Part shown: one piece after another, positions 10,091 to 21,658 of the stretch | How positions within the stretch are numbered: position 1 is the first letter of the stretch | How the letters are laid out: every line of letters begins with the position of its first letter | Source: Armigeres subalbatus | Taxonomy: Eukaryota; Arthropoda; Insecta; Diptera; Culicidae | Length of the DNA stretch: 64,000 nt | Reading direction: 5' to 3' | Assembly (NCBI RefSeq): GCF_024139115.2 | Contig: NC_085140.1 | Span: forward strand, 102,746,988-102,810,987 | Notes under the pieces: model-generated | What the model saw: the letters and a program-made list of their open reading frames with translations, nothing else | The model's database searches: none | What the model was told of the DNA's origin: nothing | Made by a program: the position numbers and the translations under genes

Positions 10091-11474
10091 GTGAGTGTTT
10101 ATGAGTGTAAATAGATATAAGGCAATCGATGGGGGCAGTAAAGTTAATCTTCTTCGAAATGATCGAAATGTGACCATTCATCTTTTATATGCAGCTCTTG
10201 AAGGCTGTTTTTATTCTACGTTGTAGAGGTGGTGGGGTAAAACGATGAACTTGGCTTTGTTGTGCGCACATAGGAATCGCAAAACCAGTTTGACGGGAAC
10301 TTCTGAGTTGGCTTTAATGATAGCCATAAAGCTGGACAATATTTATTTTTGTTTGGATTGTTGCTCATTTGCAGATGTGATCAGGATAAGTTTGCTTCGT
10401 TCTTTCTGAGGAGGTACCGGCTAGAAGCAATAAATGCAGCTCAACTTCCTTGTTACAAGAATATAAAATTCTTAGATTGTGTTCGCTGGAGCCTTGACTT
10501 CAACTTCTCGTATTCAAGGTCATTTTTGTGTGGCTTTGAATATTGGTTCGACACATCTACGAACTTCTTTTTCTATCCAGTTGCTTTATCAATGTGTGGA
10601 AGACAGCGTGAGACATATCAAATGATTGTTTTTTTAGGCATGCGGTAAATGTTAGAATGAGATGTTTCCAATGACAACTTGATTGTGCTCAATCATGTAT
10701 GTCAGAATAAACTCGCATCGCAACAAACATTTTTTATTTAAATATTTTAGAGGATCGTTACAAATTTGTTTATATCGTATCCTATTTTTGAAAAATATTA
10801 AAGTTAGTTTTGGGGAGCTTAAAAACTCACGATATAGTCGAGGTTAAAAAACGCAATGTTACAGTAGGAGAGAAGGGGAATTTAGAGTAACTAAATTATA
10901 ATTTTATTGATGTTCGTGTCGAAATAGTTTTTGAACGTTGTTCAAATTCTGTATTTCGTTACAAACATTTTCTTGTAAGGCAATAAGACATTCGAAGACA
11001 TAACAACAACAGAAATGAAAAGAACAACAAGAGGAAGGCATTCGCGAAGGACTTTCATAAATGAGCGAACCAAGTACATGCAATTAAGATCAAGACGCGT
11101 CAACATTTTCCTAATAGGCTTTGGTTGTTTTTCTCGGACCTGGAGATGTTCAGTTAGCACAGATCTGGGTCCACGCTTTTCGCTATCCTGATAATCTGCA
11201 CCGGAAACATAGAGGTTGCCTTCTGAGAGCCCCACTCTGAAAAGATGTGATTTTAAAGAGTAAGGGAGCGTCTTCGGTTTGGGCTTAGTTGCGCGTTTCG
11301 CTCATCACTTTTTTTTTAAGTCAACATTATGCAACAATATGATCACCAATGGAAAGCAACAGACCTCAGCTAACTTTTCTCCGAAGTAACTACATATATT
11401 GTTTTATAAAAACAGAAAAAAATCGGCTACTTGAAGTGTTGATTTTTGGAAAAAAAAAATTGTACCCGCTTGTG
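10091..11474 (+). other. Probable intron, no gene seen
   Basis: AT-rich, with stop codons in all frames at intron-like density. ORFs at 10349-10648 (+) and 10942-11235 (-) show no family resemblance or plausible splice signals. No repeats were recognised here. Confidence 0.35.
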
Positions 11475-11753
11475 CTGCCGTGAATCGCAAGTCAGTATCA
11501 TCTGTATATGAATGCTTAACCACGAGCGTCTTCTTTTTCCACGGTTCTTCTTCTTATCGGTCGGAAAAGTGACATCCGATGCGGGCCGATGAATATTTCA
11601 GAGAACTCGTAGGATTCTAGTTCACCGGATGCTCATGTCGAGGTTCATTTTTTATACACATTGCAGCGGATGTTTTCGTCTTACTGAAAATCGACGCGTG
11701 ACGTCATCGTGATTTAGTCCATACAGATGGGACTGACTTGCGATTCACGGCAG
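11475..11753. mobile_element. 279-bp MITE with 22-bp inverted ends
   Basis: CTGCCGTGAATCGCAAGTCA at the left is mirrored by TGACTTGCGATTCACGGCAG at the right. TGTG flanks both sides (11471-11474 and 11754-11757) as a possible 4-bp target duplication. No coding capacity. The superfamily is not certain. Confidence 0.75.
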
Positions 11754-11875
11754 TGTGGGCCTTAAAAAGTGGCCGCTGGAAATGAAAAATACTTATGAAG
11801 CAAAAAGAGGCTCTGATTTGTCGTATCTATCAAGTGTCAAAAATCATTTAGAGTGGCCCACAACCGGAGATACAA

Positions 11876-13323
11876 GGCTTCCGTGCCTCTTGAAAGGAGG
11901 CTTCTGAGCCTCTTGGAAGAAGGCTTCCGAGCCTCTTGAAAGGAGGCTTCTGAGCCTCTTGGAAGAAGGCTTCCGAGCCTCTTGAAAGGAGGCGTCCTAC
12001 CCTCTTGAAAGGAGGCGTCCTACCCTCTTGAAAGAAGGGTTCCGAGCCTCTTGAAAGAAGGCTTCCAAGCCACTTGAAAGAAGGCTTCCGAGCCTCTTGA
12101 AAGGAGGCTTCCGAGCCTCTTGAAAGGAGGCTCCCGAACCTCTTGAAAGGAGGCTCCCGAACCTCTTGAAAGGAGGCTTCCGACCTTTTGAGAAGAGGCT
12201 TCCGAGCCTCTTGAAAGGAAGCTTCTGAGCCTCTTGAAAGGAGGGTTCCAAGCTTCTTGAAAGGAAGCTTCCGAGCCTCTTGAAAGAAGGCTTCCGAGCC
12301 TCTTGAAAGAAGGCTCCCGAACCTCTTGAAAGGAGGGTTCCGAGCCTCTTGAAAGGAGGCTTCCGAGCCTCTTGAAAGGAAACTTCCGAGCCTCTTGAAA
12401 GGAGGCTTCCAAGCTTCTTGAAACGAGGCTTCCTAGCCTCTTGATAAGAAAATTCAGAGCCTCTTGATAAGAGGATTCAGAGCCTCTTGAAGCAAGGCTT
12501 CCGAGCCTCTTGAAAGGAGATTTCCGAGCCTCTTGAAAGGAGGCTTCCGAGCCTCTTGAAACGAGGCTTCCGAGCCTCTTGAAAGGAGGCTTCCGAGCCT
12601 CTTGAAAGGAGGCTTCCGAGCCTCTTGAAAGGAGGCTTCCGAGCCTCTTGAAAGGAGGCTTCCGAGCCTCTTGAAAGGAGGCTTCCGAGCCTCTCGAAAG
12701 GCGGCCTGAGCCTCTCGAAAGGCGGCTTCTGAGCCTCTTGAAAGGAGCCGTCTGAGCCTCTGGGAAGGAGGCTTCCGAGCCTCTTGAAAGGAGGCTTCCG
12801 GGCCTCTTGAAAGGAGGCTTCTGGGCCTCTTGAAAGGAGGCTTCTGGCCTCTTGAAAGGAGGCTTCCGGGCCTCTTGAAAGGAGGCTTCTGGGCCTCTTG
12901 AAAGGAGGCCTGAGCCTCTTGAAAGGAGGCTTCTGAGCCTCTTGAAAGAAGGCTCTGAGCCTCTTGAAAGGAGGCTTCCGAGCCTCTTGAAAGGAGGCTT
13001 CTGAGCCTCTTGAAAGAAGGCTTCTGAGTTTCTTGAATGAAGGCTTCCGAGCCTCTTGAAAGGAGGCTTCCAAACTTCTTGAAAAGAGGTTTCTGAGCCT
13101 ATTGAAAGGAGGCTTCCGAGCCTCTTGAAAGGAGGCTTCCGAGCCTCTTGAAAGGAGGCTTCCGAGCCTCTTGAAAGGAGGCTTCCGAGCCTCTTGAAAG
13201 GAGGCTTCCGAGCCTCTTGAAAGGAGGCTTCCGAGCCTCCTTCCGAGGCTTCCGCGTCCTTTAAATGTAGACTTTCGAGCCTCTTGAAAACAGGCTTCCG
13301 AGCCTCTTGAAAGGAGGCTTCCC
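11876..13323. repeat. 23-bp minisatellite, block A
   Basis: About 60 imperfect units of a 23-bp repeat with core GAGCCTCTTGAAAGGAGGCT plus TTC. Each unit is quasi-palindromic (AGCCTC...GAGGCT). The minus strand has no stop codon in any frame of the unit and 23 is not a multiple of 3, so long repetitive ORFs arise (for example 12477-13073, with SFQEARKPPFKRL-like units of 23 residues). These are repeat shadows unless shown otherwise. Near 13240-13290 lies an atypical unit containing CGCGTCCTTTAAATG that recurs in block B. Confidence 0.95.
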
Positions 13324-13797
13324 AGTCAATATTTTGGTACCTATATCTCTTGATATAGGTTATTATATAAGAACCAACTTATTCGTATATAATGCACAGA
13401 TTTACTATATACGTACAAAAGTGGAGGCGATATAGGTACATACGAGTTTTATTATACGATTTTTTACGACATCATGAGAACAGTATTACGATTTTACATA
13501 AAAATATGAAAAATAAAAAAAAATCTTACCAGCACCAAGTCTCGAACATGCGATCTTTGGATTTGCAGGCGGATACTCTACCACTGCACCATACTGCACC
13601 TCTTGAACTGATTCGGATTGTTGTCCAACATAAACTACACAATTTATATCTTTACAACTGCTTGAAACTTCAACAAGCCGTTTGGACTGAAATGGTTTCG
13701 ATTATATTACGATTCACATAGGCATTCATTCGCACTCATATAGGATATTGCAAGGAGTATATGCATTCAATACAACATCCTTTGACAATAATCTGAG
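13324..13797. other. Unique-looking spacer splitting the minisatellite
   Basis: AT-rich insert of about 475 bp between the two minisatellite blocks. It contains a degenerate tRNA-like segment (13523-13594, minus) and nothing else recognised. It may be an inserted element, but no clear terminal repeats or duplication were found. Confidence 0.5.
13523..13594 (-). other. Degenerate tRNA-like segment
   Basis: On the minus strand, TGGTGCAGTGGTAGAGTA resembles a tRNA D-arm / A box and ATGTTCGAGACTT resembles a B box, with tRNA-like spacing. The anticodon stem does not pair well, so this is more likely a SINE head or tRNA pseudogene than a working tRNA. Confidence 0.4.
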
Positions 13798-14960
13798 TGG
13801 AGATTTCCGAGCCCCTTGAAAGGAGGCTTCCGAGCCTCTTGAAAGAAGGCTTCCGAGCCTCTTGAAAGGAGACTTCCGAGCCTTCAGAGCCTTTTGAAAG
13901 AATGCTTCAGAGACTTTTGAAAGAAGGCTTCAGAACCTCTTGAAAGAAGGCTTCCGAGCCTCTTGAAAGAAGGCTTCCGAGCCTCTTTAAAGGAGGCTTC
14001 CGAGCCTTTTGAAAGTAGGCTTCCTACCCTCTTGAAAGAAGGCTTCCGATTCTCTTGAAAAGATGCTTCCGATTTTCTTGAAAGGAGGCTTCCGCGTCCT
14101 TTAAATGGAGACTTTCGAGCCTCTTGAAAGTACGCTGCCGAGCCTCTTGAAAAGAGGCTTTCGAGCCTTTTGAAAGGAGGCTGCCGAGTCTCTTGAAAGG
14201 AGGTCTCCGAGCCTCTTGAAAGTAGGCTTCCGAGCCTCTTGAAAGTAGGCTTCCGAGCCTCTTGAAAGGAGGCTTCCGAGCCTCTTGAAAAAAGGCTTCT
14301 GAGCCTCTTAAAAAGAGGCTTACGAGCCTCTTGATAGGAGGCTTCCGAGCCTCTTGAAAAGAAGCTTCCGAGCCTCTTGAAAGGAAGCTTCCGAGCCTCT
14401 TGAAAACAGGCTTCCGAGCCATTTGAATGGAGGCTTCTGAGCCCTTTGAACCTAGGCTTCCGAGCCTTTTGAAAGGAAGCTTTCGAGCCCTTTTGAAAGG
14501 AAGCTTTCGAGCCTTTTGAATGGAGACTTCCGAGCTTCTTGAAAGGAGGCTTCCGACCCTCTTGAAAGTAGGCTTCCGAGCCCTTTGAAAGGATGCTTCC
14601 GAGCCTCATGAAAGGAGGCTTCCGAGCCCTTTGAATGGAGACTTCCGAGCCTCTTGAAATGAGGCTTCTGAGCCTCTTGGAAGGAGGCTTCCGAGCCTAT
14701 TGAAAGGAGGCTTCCGAGCCTTTTGAATGGAAACTTCCGAGCCCTTTGAATGGAGACTTCTGAGCCTCTTGAAAGGAGGCTTCAGAGCCTATTGAAAGGA
14801 GGCTTCTGAGCCTCTTGGAAGGAGACTTCCGAGCCTCTTGAAAGGAGGCTTCAGAGCCTTTTGAAAGGAAGCTTCCGAGCCACTTGAAAGGAGGCTACCG
14901 AGCCTCTTAAAAAGAGGCTTCCGAGCTTCTTGAAAGGCGGCTTTCGAGCCTCTTGAAAAA
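13798..14960. repeat. 23-bp minisatellite, block B
   Basis: About 50 further units of the block A repeat, more diverged, with several GAGCCCTTTGAATGGAGACTT variants. The ORFs at 13884-14609 and 14024-14422 (minus) are repeat translations. The CGCGTCCTTTAAATG variant unit at about 14090-14110 also occurs in block A. Confidence 0.95.
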
Positions 14961-16140
14961 TTTCAAAATTTGTTCATTCATAAACGGTATTAACTAGAAT
15001 TGAACCGTTTTCAGTATTTGTGCCGATGTTTTGACTGCTTGATAGGTCTCTTGCTCGATTGGCTGCTGTTTTTTAACGGATCGATTGGCAACACATGCCA
15101 ATCCGCGTTTCTCCTATCAAGGCCTCTAGTTGAGACAGGTTGAGACTGATGCCCCTGAAAATGCGAGGTGAATATTATTTGTTGAGATGAGATAAGACAA
15201 GCTGAATGTCTTCACACAATTTTCACCACGATTCTTGTGACGAGCAATGCAGTGTGACCATCCCTTTTTGAATGAATGAAAAGGAACAAGACGAATAAAC
15301 CTCAACAATTAATTATCAAATACTTACTCTTTGAACGCTAGTCCAAGATTGCAATTATTTGAATAATTTTATCAGATATTTTTTTAATTTATAATTCACG
15401 TTCACAAAAGCGAAATAATCAGTTTGACAAGGTTTGGCTGAGTTTATTTCTTTATGACAATTCCGATGTTGAAAATGTTCCGACTACTAGCAACATGGCG
15501 AAACCAAAAACCAAATACCCTTCTGGAAAAGAACGCGACACTGTGCTTGCTGGCGTTTGTCAAATCAGCGAATCAAAAGTGGTCTTTTCTGAAAGCAAAG
15601 TGTGTGCAAAAAAGGACAATTAGATGACTTATCTCATCTCAGATTATTTGGATTATGGACAGTTTCATCTTAACTGATAATGTTTATTAGTGCACATATA
15701 ACCACTCTCCACGCGAAGTACAAACAGAATAATATAAATAAATAAAACGTGTGTGTAGTCTACAATATGCAGTTATTGAATTTATATGTGGACTCATCTT
15801 CTTTTAAATAAAAATTAGTTTAGGTTTCCTTCATGACGATTAAACTCACGAGCGGGTTGACCAATTTGCAAACTTTTCTCCCTAGTCGATTCGGGACCTG
15901 TAAGGTTTATGTATGGTTGATTTAACGAAAAAAAGCAGAAAATCAGTAGAATACAGCTTTGGGTCCGTGGTTGGGGGAAACAAAACAATAGCACGAAAAT
16001 TGATCTAGAGTGCGGTGCTGCAAATAGATCAGAATATGGCATTTGCATCACAAACACCTATGCAATGCTGTATATTTTTCGCTAACAGTATTTATTGAAT
16101 ATATTTGAGTCCTCAAATTGAAAAAAAAGTTATGCGTGCA
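14961..16140. other. Unassigned region
   Basis: AT-rich, no recognised gene or repeat. Short ORFs at 15126-15308 and 15815-16057 (minus) have no recognisable domain. Confidence 0.4.
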
Positions 16141-16184
16141 TATATTCAATATGAAGAATTTCCTCAATGCCGAATAGTGCCCAA

Positions 16185-16525
16185 TAGTGCCGGTCGAGAC
16201 AGTGAAGACGGCCTGACAGTTGAGGTTGAAATACATATTTGTAAAGATAACAAAACGTAATTGAATTAAATGGAAATTTTTAAACTCATCTTAGACAGTT
16301 GAAGACACTAAAAGAGGTCAAATATTTTTTCTGAATATGTGACCAGTTCAAAAACTTTTGAAGTCGTTAGCCCCGTTTTTCCGTAAATATTAAACACATA
16401 AAACAAGTCGAGTCAAGTACGAGACACTGAAGACGGCCTTACTGTTGAGGTCGAAATACGTATCTATCAAGATACAATTAAGTGGTGGAATTCAATGGGA
16501 TTGTTCAAACTCGTCTTATGACAAG
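16185..16525 (+). repeat. Two copies of the 'CACTGAAGACGGCC' dispersed repeat
   Basis: Two direct copies (about 16185-16300 and 16405-16525) share ACTGAAGACGGCCT, GTTGAGGTCGAAATACGTAT and a GTGGAATT-type stretch. The family recurs as both arms of the fold-back at 19312-19697 and at 57370-57485, five copies in all. Confidence 0.75.
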
Positions 16526-16529
16526 GAAA

Positions 16530-17750
16530 GGGACATAAAACAAAATATAATCGAGTTCTTTGCTGTGTGCATGAGACATGCAGTAGCGATAAAGATGATC
16601 GACTCTCATTTCGAGTGACGTACGAATAAATATTCAGTTCAGTTGGTTCGAGCTTTGAGAAAGCGCATACCATACAACATACAAGATATGGATAAAAAGG
16701 CTTCGGATATTTGGAGCTTGACATTTCTGTTCATTCAATTCATTAACACCTACGCTATTTCGCAATTAGAATCCAGTCATGAATTTTCCTATCTTATCTT
16801 GATGGCGGTAGCTCCATTAGGTTTGTAATTTCGGCTTATGATTTCTTTTTTGTTTCACAGACAAATACCTAATCAATCGCTTCTACGATTGGAATTTGCA
16901 AAATATTATGTCACAGTTTACTTGGAGTCGTTGAAAGGATAAAAAACCTAATTTTGAAATGAATGGAAAACTTGTTAAATATTGCATAATTGATTATTTA
17001 TTTTTCGCAAAATAAATATATGTACGTACACATTAATGTATAATTTTTATTCGATTGAAATGCGTTTTTTTTGTTCCATACTTCTAGAAAGGACACCTAA
17101 AACTGGTCGCAAGCTTCCACAAGTTATAGTTTTTCAACCTTTTTAAACGTGCATATTTTACGAGTTGGGTTCTTCCACATGTTGATGTTACACTGACACA
17201 ACGTGAACATTATAAGTTTCCAATAATTAGCCACCATAGAATATTGCCGGAAAAGGTAATCCCATGGCCCCACTGCTCTCGAAAAAATCACCCTTCTTTC
17301 CGGATTCATAATGAGAATCTCGTATTCAAACCGCAAGCCAGATAACGATCGCGCACTATCAGATCAACCGCCGGGGCTTATGTGTAGATAAATTAAATAC
17401 ACATAGCAGGTGAAGTACCTTCTTATTGAGGGGGTTGGATGCGGTCAACGAGATTTCTCGCCGAGGGTGTTTCCCAGAATCAACTGAGATTTAATGTAGG
17501 CTGAAATAAATTATTACAAGACAAATTTCCAACCGTACTCCAGACATCTCAGCATTCACTTGCCATAAGACGAGTCCACTAAAAAGCTCAAAATAATTGT
17601 CTTAACATCTCAGCATTATTCATTACGTTAGATGCTAACCGTGGAGTTTTAACAGTTCACATGTTTCGACGAGATCCTTTACAGTATGAAGTTGTGTTGT
17701 CTTAAAGCCTGATTACGCTTAATCTCGGACACCCATCTTCCATCTTCTCT
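16530..17750. other. Unassigned region
   Basis: No recognised gene or repeat. Small ORFs on both strands (16467-16724, 16643-16828, 17124-17336) overlap without resemblance to known families. Confidence 0.4.
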
Positions 17751-17754
17751 GTTA

Positions 17755-18200
17755 TTTCCACAAAAAAATATCTGAAGGAACTCTTAGGAGCCTTCACAAA
17801 AAAGTCCGGAATTTCCACTAGAAAATCTTCTGAATTTAAAAAAAATGTACAGAAATTTCACAAGAAATTCTTTCCGTGGAAAATTGTTCAAAATGTAGAT
17901 TTCAGCAAGAAATTTCTAAGAACTTTCCAAGAAACTTCCTCTAAAGTTCCACAGAATTTTTTTAGAAATTTTCAGGATTTTCTTTTTTCTGTGAGAAATT
18001 CTTCGAAATTTCCACGGGAAATTTTCCAGAATTTTCATAATTTTTTAATAGAATTTGAGAGTGAAATTTTTTAATTTGCAAGGGAAAATGTTCGGAATTT
18101 GACCGGATTTTTTTTTATTTCTTTGCAATTGTACGGGAATTTATCGTATAATGTCCTTAAGAAATTCTTCAGAAATTCAACGGTTAATTGTTCAAAAAGG
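17755..18200. repeat. Degenerate GAAATTTC/TTCCAC array
   Basis: Loosely repeated GAAATTTCCAC, AGAAATTCTTC and similar A/T-rich words. The same degenerate word set appears at 60400-60760. No fixed period could be set by eye. Confidence 0.5.
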
Positions 18201-18287
18201 GTCATTTGGCCGAAAGTCCCATAAAAAACAAAGGGATTCGCAACTATAGGAACACAAATTAAAAATACCGCCTCTAAAGAAACACTA

Positions 18288-18307
18288 GAAGAAGAAGAAG
18301 AAGAAGA
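18288..18307 (+). repeat. GAA microsatellite
   Basis: About seven GAA units. The SINEs in this window end in GAA-rich tails, so it could be the relic tail of one, but no SINE body is recognisable next to it. Confidence 0.7.
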
Positions 18308-18309
18308 TA

Positions 18310-19311
18310 GGAACACTATACCAATAATTGGTAGTTCAATTTTAGAGCACAATTACCTATGAATAATGTTGCGATGGTTTCCCGACTGCAAGAAAAATAA
18401 GTTTAATAGCTTCAAACAGAGCTTTCACCCTATCAACCATTCAAAATTTGAGCGAATATGACTTATTACACGTTTTTTAGGATAATTAAACCGCTACATC
18501 ATTGATACGTCGCTTGTTCCAAACCTCATTTAAGTGCTTACCGATTGAATTGATTTTATTTTGCGATGTTTGTCCTGAAATATTTCAAAATACATGCGCA
18601 AGTGCGATGGTTGTTACATCAACTATGAAATCATGGGCAGATGAGGAATCGCTGATTGTGATTACTTAGATTGATATCCTTTTGGTCGTTTTAACGGTAA
18701 AAGTAATAAAATCTACAGCAGAAAAATCTTACTGTGACATCACATTGAAAACTATTTCTGCTGTCGATAAAGGAAAATTAAAATTTAATTTGATGTTAGT
18801 TTTTGATTACGAAATAAATAATCAGTTTAATATCAGTTCATATTATTTAGAAATCAACAGCACACTGAAATAAAAATAAGTAATCAATAGCGGAGACAAA
18901 AACTTGAAAGCAAAATATGATTTTTGTCGATATCAAAATGTGTTTTCTATTTGTCTTTAATGAGATGTCAGACTTTGCTTAAGCATACGAATTTTGATGC
19001 CTCATGATATTTATGTCCAAGAGATATGAAAACCCTCTATAATAATAGGATAGGGAAGAAAGTCAACTCAATTTAGACTTGCAGATAGAAAATAACAGAC
19101 TGCTTATTTTCAGGTCTCAGATAATACTGAGCATCGTTTATTCCTACACGCAAAAAAATGTTGCGGTTGCAATTACAATTCCGAGGGTTAGTTTAAGAAT
19201 ACGCATTACGCACCGACGATTTTCAACAGACAACAAACCCGTTTGGTTTTACCATGCGCGCAGTAAAAATCAACTGTGGTCCTGGTTGAATGTTGTTACA
19301 TGAACTGAATC
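18310..19311. other. Unassigned region
   Basis: AT-rich with no recognised gene. The ORF at 18682-18873 (+) has no ATG at its start and no family resemblance. Confidence 0.4.
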
Positions 19312-19697
19312 AAGAGCTGAGCAGAATGGATACGTTTGCGTGCGTTTTGACAGTTTTGCCATGGGAAAACTGTCTAAGACGAATTAAGTACTGTCCATTT
19401 AATTCCACCAGTTAATTTTCGTTATCTTTGCAGATACGTATTTCGACCACAACTGTGTGGTCGTCTTCAGTGTCTTGTACTTGACTCGACTTAGTACAGT
19501 ACAAGACACTGAAGACGACCACACAGTTGTGGTCGAAATACGTATCTGCAAAGATAACGAAAATTAACTGGTGGAATTAAATGGACAGTACTTAATTCGT
19601 CTTTGACGGTTTAATACATTCCACTAAAAGAGCTTAATATATTTTTATGGGAAAACTGTCAAAACGCACGCAAACGTATCCATTCTGCTCCGCTCTT
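19312..19697. mobile_element. 386-bp fold-back built on the dispersed repeat
   Basis: Outer arms AAGAGCTGAGCAGAATGGAT / ATCCATTCTGCTCCGCTCTT and inner arms carrying the GTCGAAATACGTATCTGCAA repeat make a near-complete inverted repeat with its turn at about 19490-19497. Some inner spacing differs between arms (19595-19650). Flanking target duplication is not clear. Confidence 0.8.
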
Positions 19698-20744
19698 CAG
19701 TGGTGAATTTGTCCGAATGCATGGTTAATTTAACTGAAAATTTGTGGTTGTTTTAAAAACATGGCGTAGTCTACAAAATAGTAATTGTTACCATGGATTT
19801 TTTTTCTGTGTACTATTATTGGTAACCTTCTCGGCTCAGCCGAGTACATGGTATGACAGCGTATGATATCACCGTACTGTGGGATATAGATATCTGTCCA
19901 ATATGAATACCCTAATAATAGAGATGTTAGAGGTGCCATTGCATAAGTAGCATAACGACCACCCACCAAGCCACCCACCGCTAGGCAATATTCGCCTCTA
20001 CGGTTTCGCCACCCAGCACACAGCATGCCATGATTCTACCTTTTTCTTAACACGACCACCGGCGCGAGCACACGCGTTTTCCCCGAACAGTCTCCCATCA
20101 CTCCGACGTCAGTGGCCAACGGAAGACGGACCAGCCGAATTGCAGCGAGAATCAGAACCTCACAAGTACATTGCAGTGATAATAGATTTTGACCTTGGGC
20201 TTTTGGACAGCGATTGCAAAATCTCACAGAGACCCAAACCCTACCAAGGTCATCAAGGATTGAACTCTTTGCTTAGGACAACAAATGTGCCCAACAGAAA
20301 GAAGATTACGTTCTATCAAGGTCATAACGTCATAACGAAATATGCTGCATAAAAAGAGTATTAGTTTTCTTAAGGTCACATATGGAGTAAGCCGAAACGT
20401 TATTAAAAACAGAAATTGTTTGTATCGTTTTTCACCGAAAAAAAAATCAAAAACCCAAAAATATAAAAAAAAAAATATAATACTCCAACTGATCATCATT
20501 GATCTTATTGAATTTTTTAATCTAGTTGACATCAAATATTGTTTCTTAACGATAACAATCTGTAATACATAATTAATAAAACATAATACACAAATTCACA
20601 CGGACCAATTTTCAAAGTTCAAGCACAGACGAACGAATTATAATGTAGATAAACTGGGCAAGTTTGATCAGTTTTGAAACGTAAAATAACATCCAAGGGC
20701 AAGAGCTTTAACGATCGATCAGCACCGCGCGACACGACACCAGC
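19698..20744. other. Unassigned region
   Basis: Contains an ATG-initiated 98-codon minus-strand ORF (19730-20026, begins MLCAGWRNRRGEYCLAVGG) and a CpG-richer patch at 20040-20160, but no recognised domain, splice-site set or transposon. Nothing can be assigned. Confidence 0.35.
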
Positions 20745-21450
20745 GACTGGACAACAAGTCGACCCGTTCGACCAAACGACCTTTTCTGCCAAATGACCTT
20801 TTCGGCCGAATGATCTATTTGGCCAAATGACCGGTTCAGTCGGACGACAGTGTTGGCAGTATGCCCATTCTGGCAAAATTACATTTTCAGGTAAATTTCC
20901 CTTTCTGTCAAAGGTTCATTTCGGCATAACCGTGTTTTCACCCAAACGACTTTTTTGACCGAATGATCCTTTCTACCAAACGATCATTTGGTCGAAAATG
21001 TCAATTGGCCGAACAGCTGAAAATGTCAAAATGTCTACTCGTTCGACCAAATGTCAATGTCGGAAGGTACATACGGTCGAAAGTGAAATTTGGCAGAACT
21101 GGTAATTTGGGTGAAAAGTCACCCTTAGCATGGTCTCTCTTTATAGCCGCGTGTCTTATCGCTAGGCTAAGGAGGGGCCTTGCAGGTATTTTGGTCGAAA
21201 ATGACGTTAGGCCAAAAAGGTCATTTGGCCGAAAAATCCGTTTGGTCGAAATGATCTTTTGGCAGAAAATCCCGTTTGGCCGGAAGAGTCACACGGCCGA
21301 AAATGTCAATTTGTTCAAATGTGTCATATGGCATATAGACCATTTTGGTCAAAAGGCATTTTCGGCCAAATGGGCAAACGACCTTTTCGGCAAAATGACC
21401 AGTTCAGGTGAACGACATTTTCGTCCTTAGAACATTTTCGGTCTTAGAGT
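20745..21450. repeat. Degenerate 'TTCGGCCAAATGACC' array with orientation switches
   Basis: Diverged units close to CCAAATGACCTTTTCGGCC fill the stretch. They read in one orientation at ~20760-20990, in the opposite (GGTCATTTGGCCGAAAA) at ~21000-21330, and back again at ~21360-21430. ORFs here are repeat shadows. A SINE head is embedded at 21117-21182. Confidence 0.75.
21117..21182 (-). mobile_element. SINE head fragment
   Basis: Minus strand CCTTAGCCTAGCGATAAGA and GACCATGCTAAGGGTGAC match the 5' tRNA-like head of the SINE at 61557-61830. Only the head (A-box side) is present. Confidence 0.65.
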
Positions 21451-21462
21451 AGGTTGTATGAC

Positions 21463-21658
21463 TATAGATAGTGGAATATATAGATGAGCGAAGATAAATC
21501 CTCTGTCTCCAAACGAACTGTCAAACGTGTCTCCAAACGAGCATGACGTCACGATTTCAATGGAAACGTTAAGGGCTGTGACGTCATATGCGCGTGTGCA
21601 CGGGCAAAAAAAACGACTCAGCCATGCTTTCGCTCATCTATAGATTCTACTATCTATA
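21463..21658. mobile_element. 196-bp MITE with exact 8-bp target duplication
   Basis: Inverted ends (TATAGATAGTGGAATATATA / rc of right end TATAGATAGTAGAATCTATA) enclose 196 bp. TGTATGAC flanks both sides (21455-21462 and 21659-21666). The related sequence at about 60036 reading leftward has GGTTGTATGACACTCGCC without the insert, that is, the empty site. An 8-bp duplication suggests hAT or P superfamily. Confidence 0.9.

Noticed and set aside
12477..13073. 198-codon minus-strand ORF with repeating SFQEARKPPFKRL units
   Set aside because: It is a translation of the 23-bp minisatellite, whose minus strand has no stops in any frame. No start context, domain or non-repeat flank supports a gene.
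13523..13594. Functional tRNA gene
   Set aside because: A- and B-box-like words are present, but the anticodon and acceptor stems do not pair.
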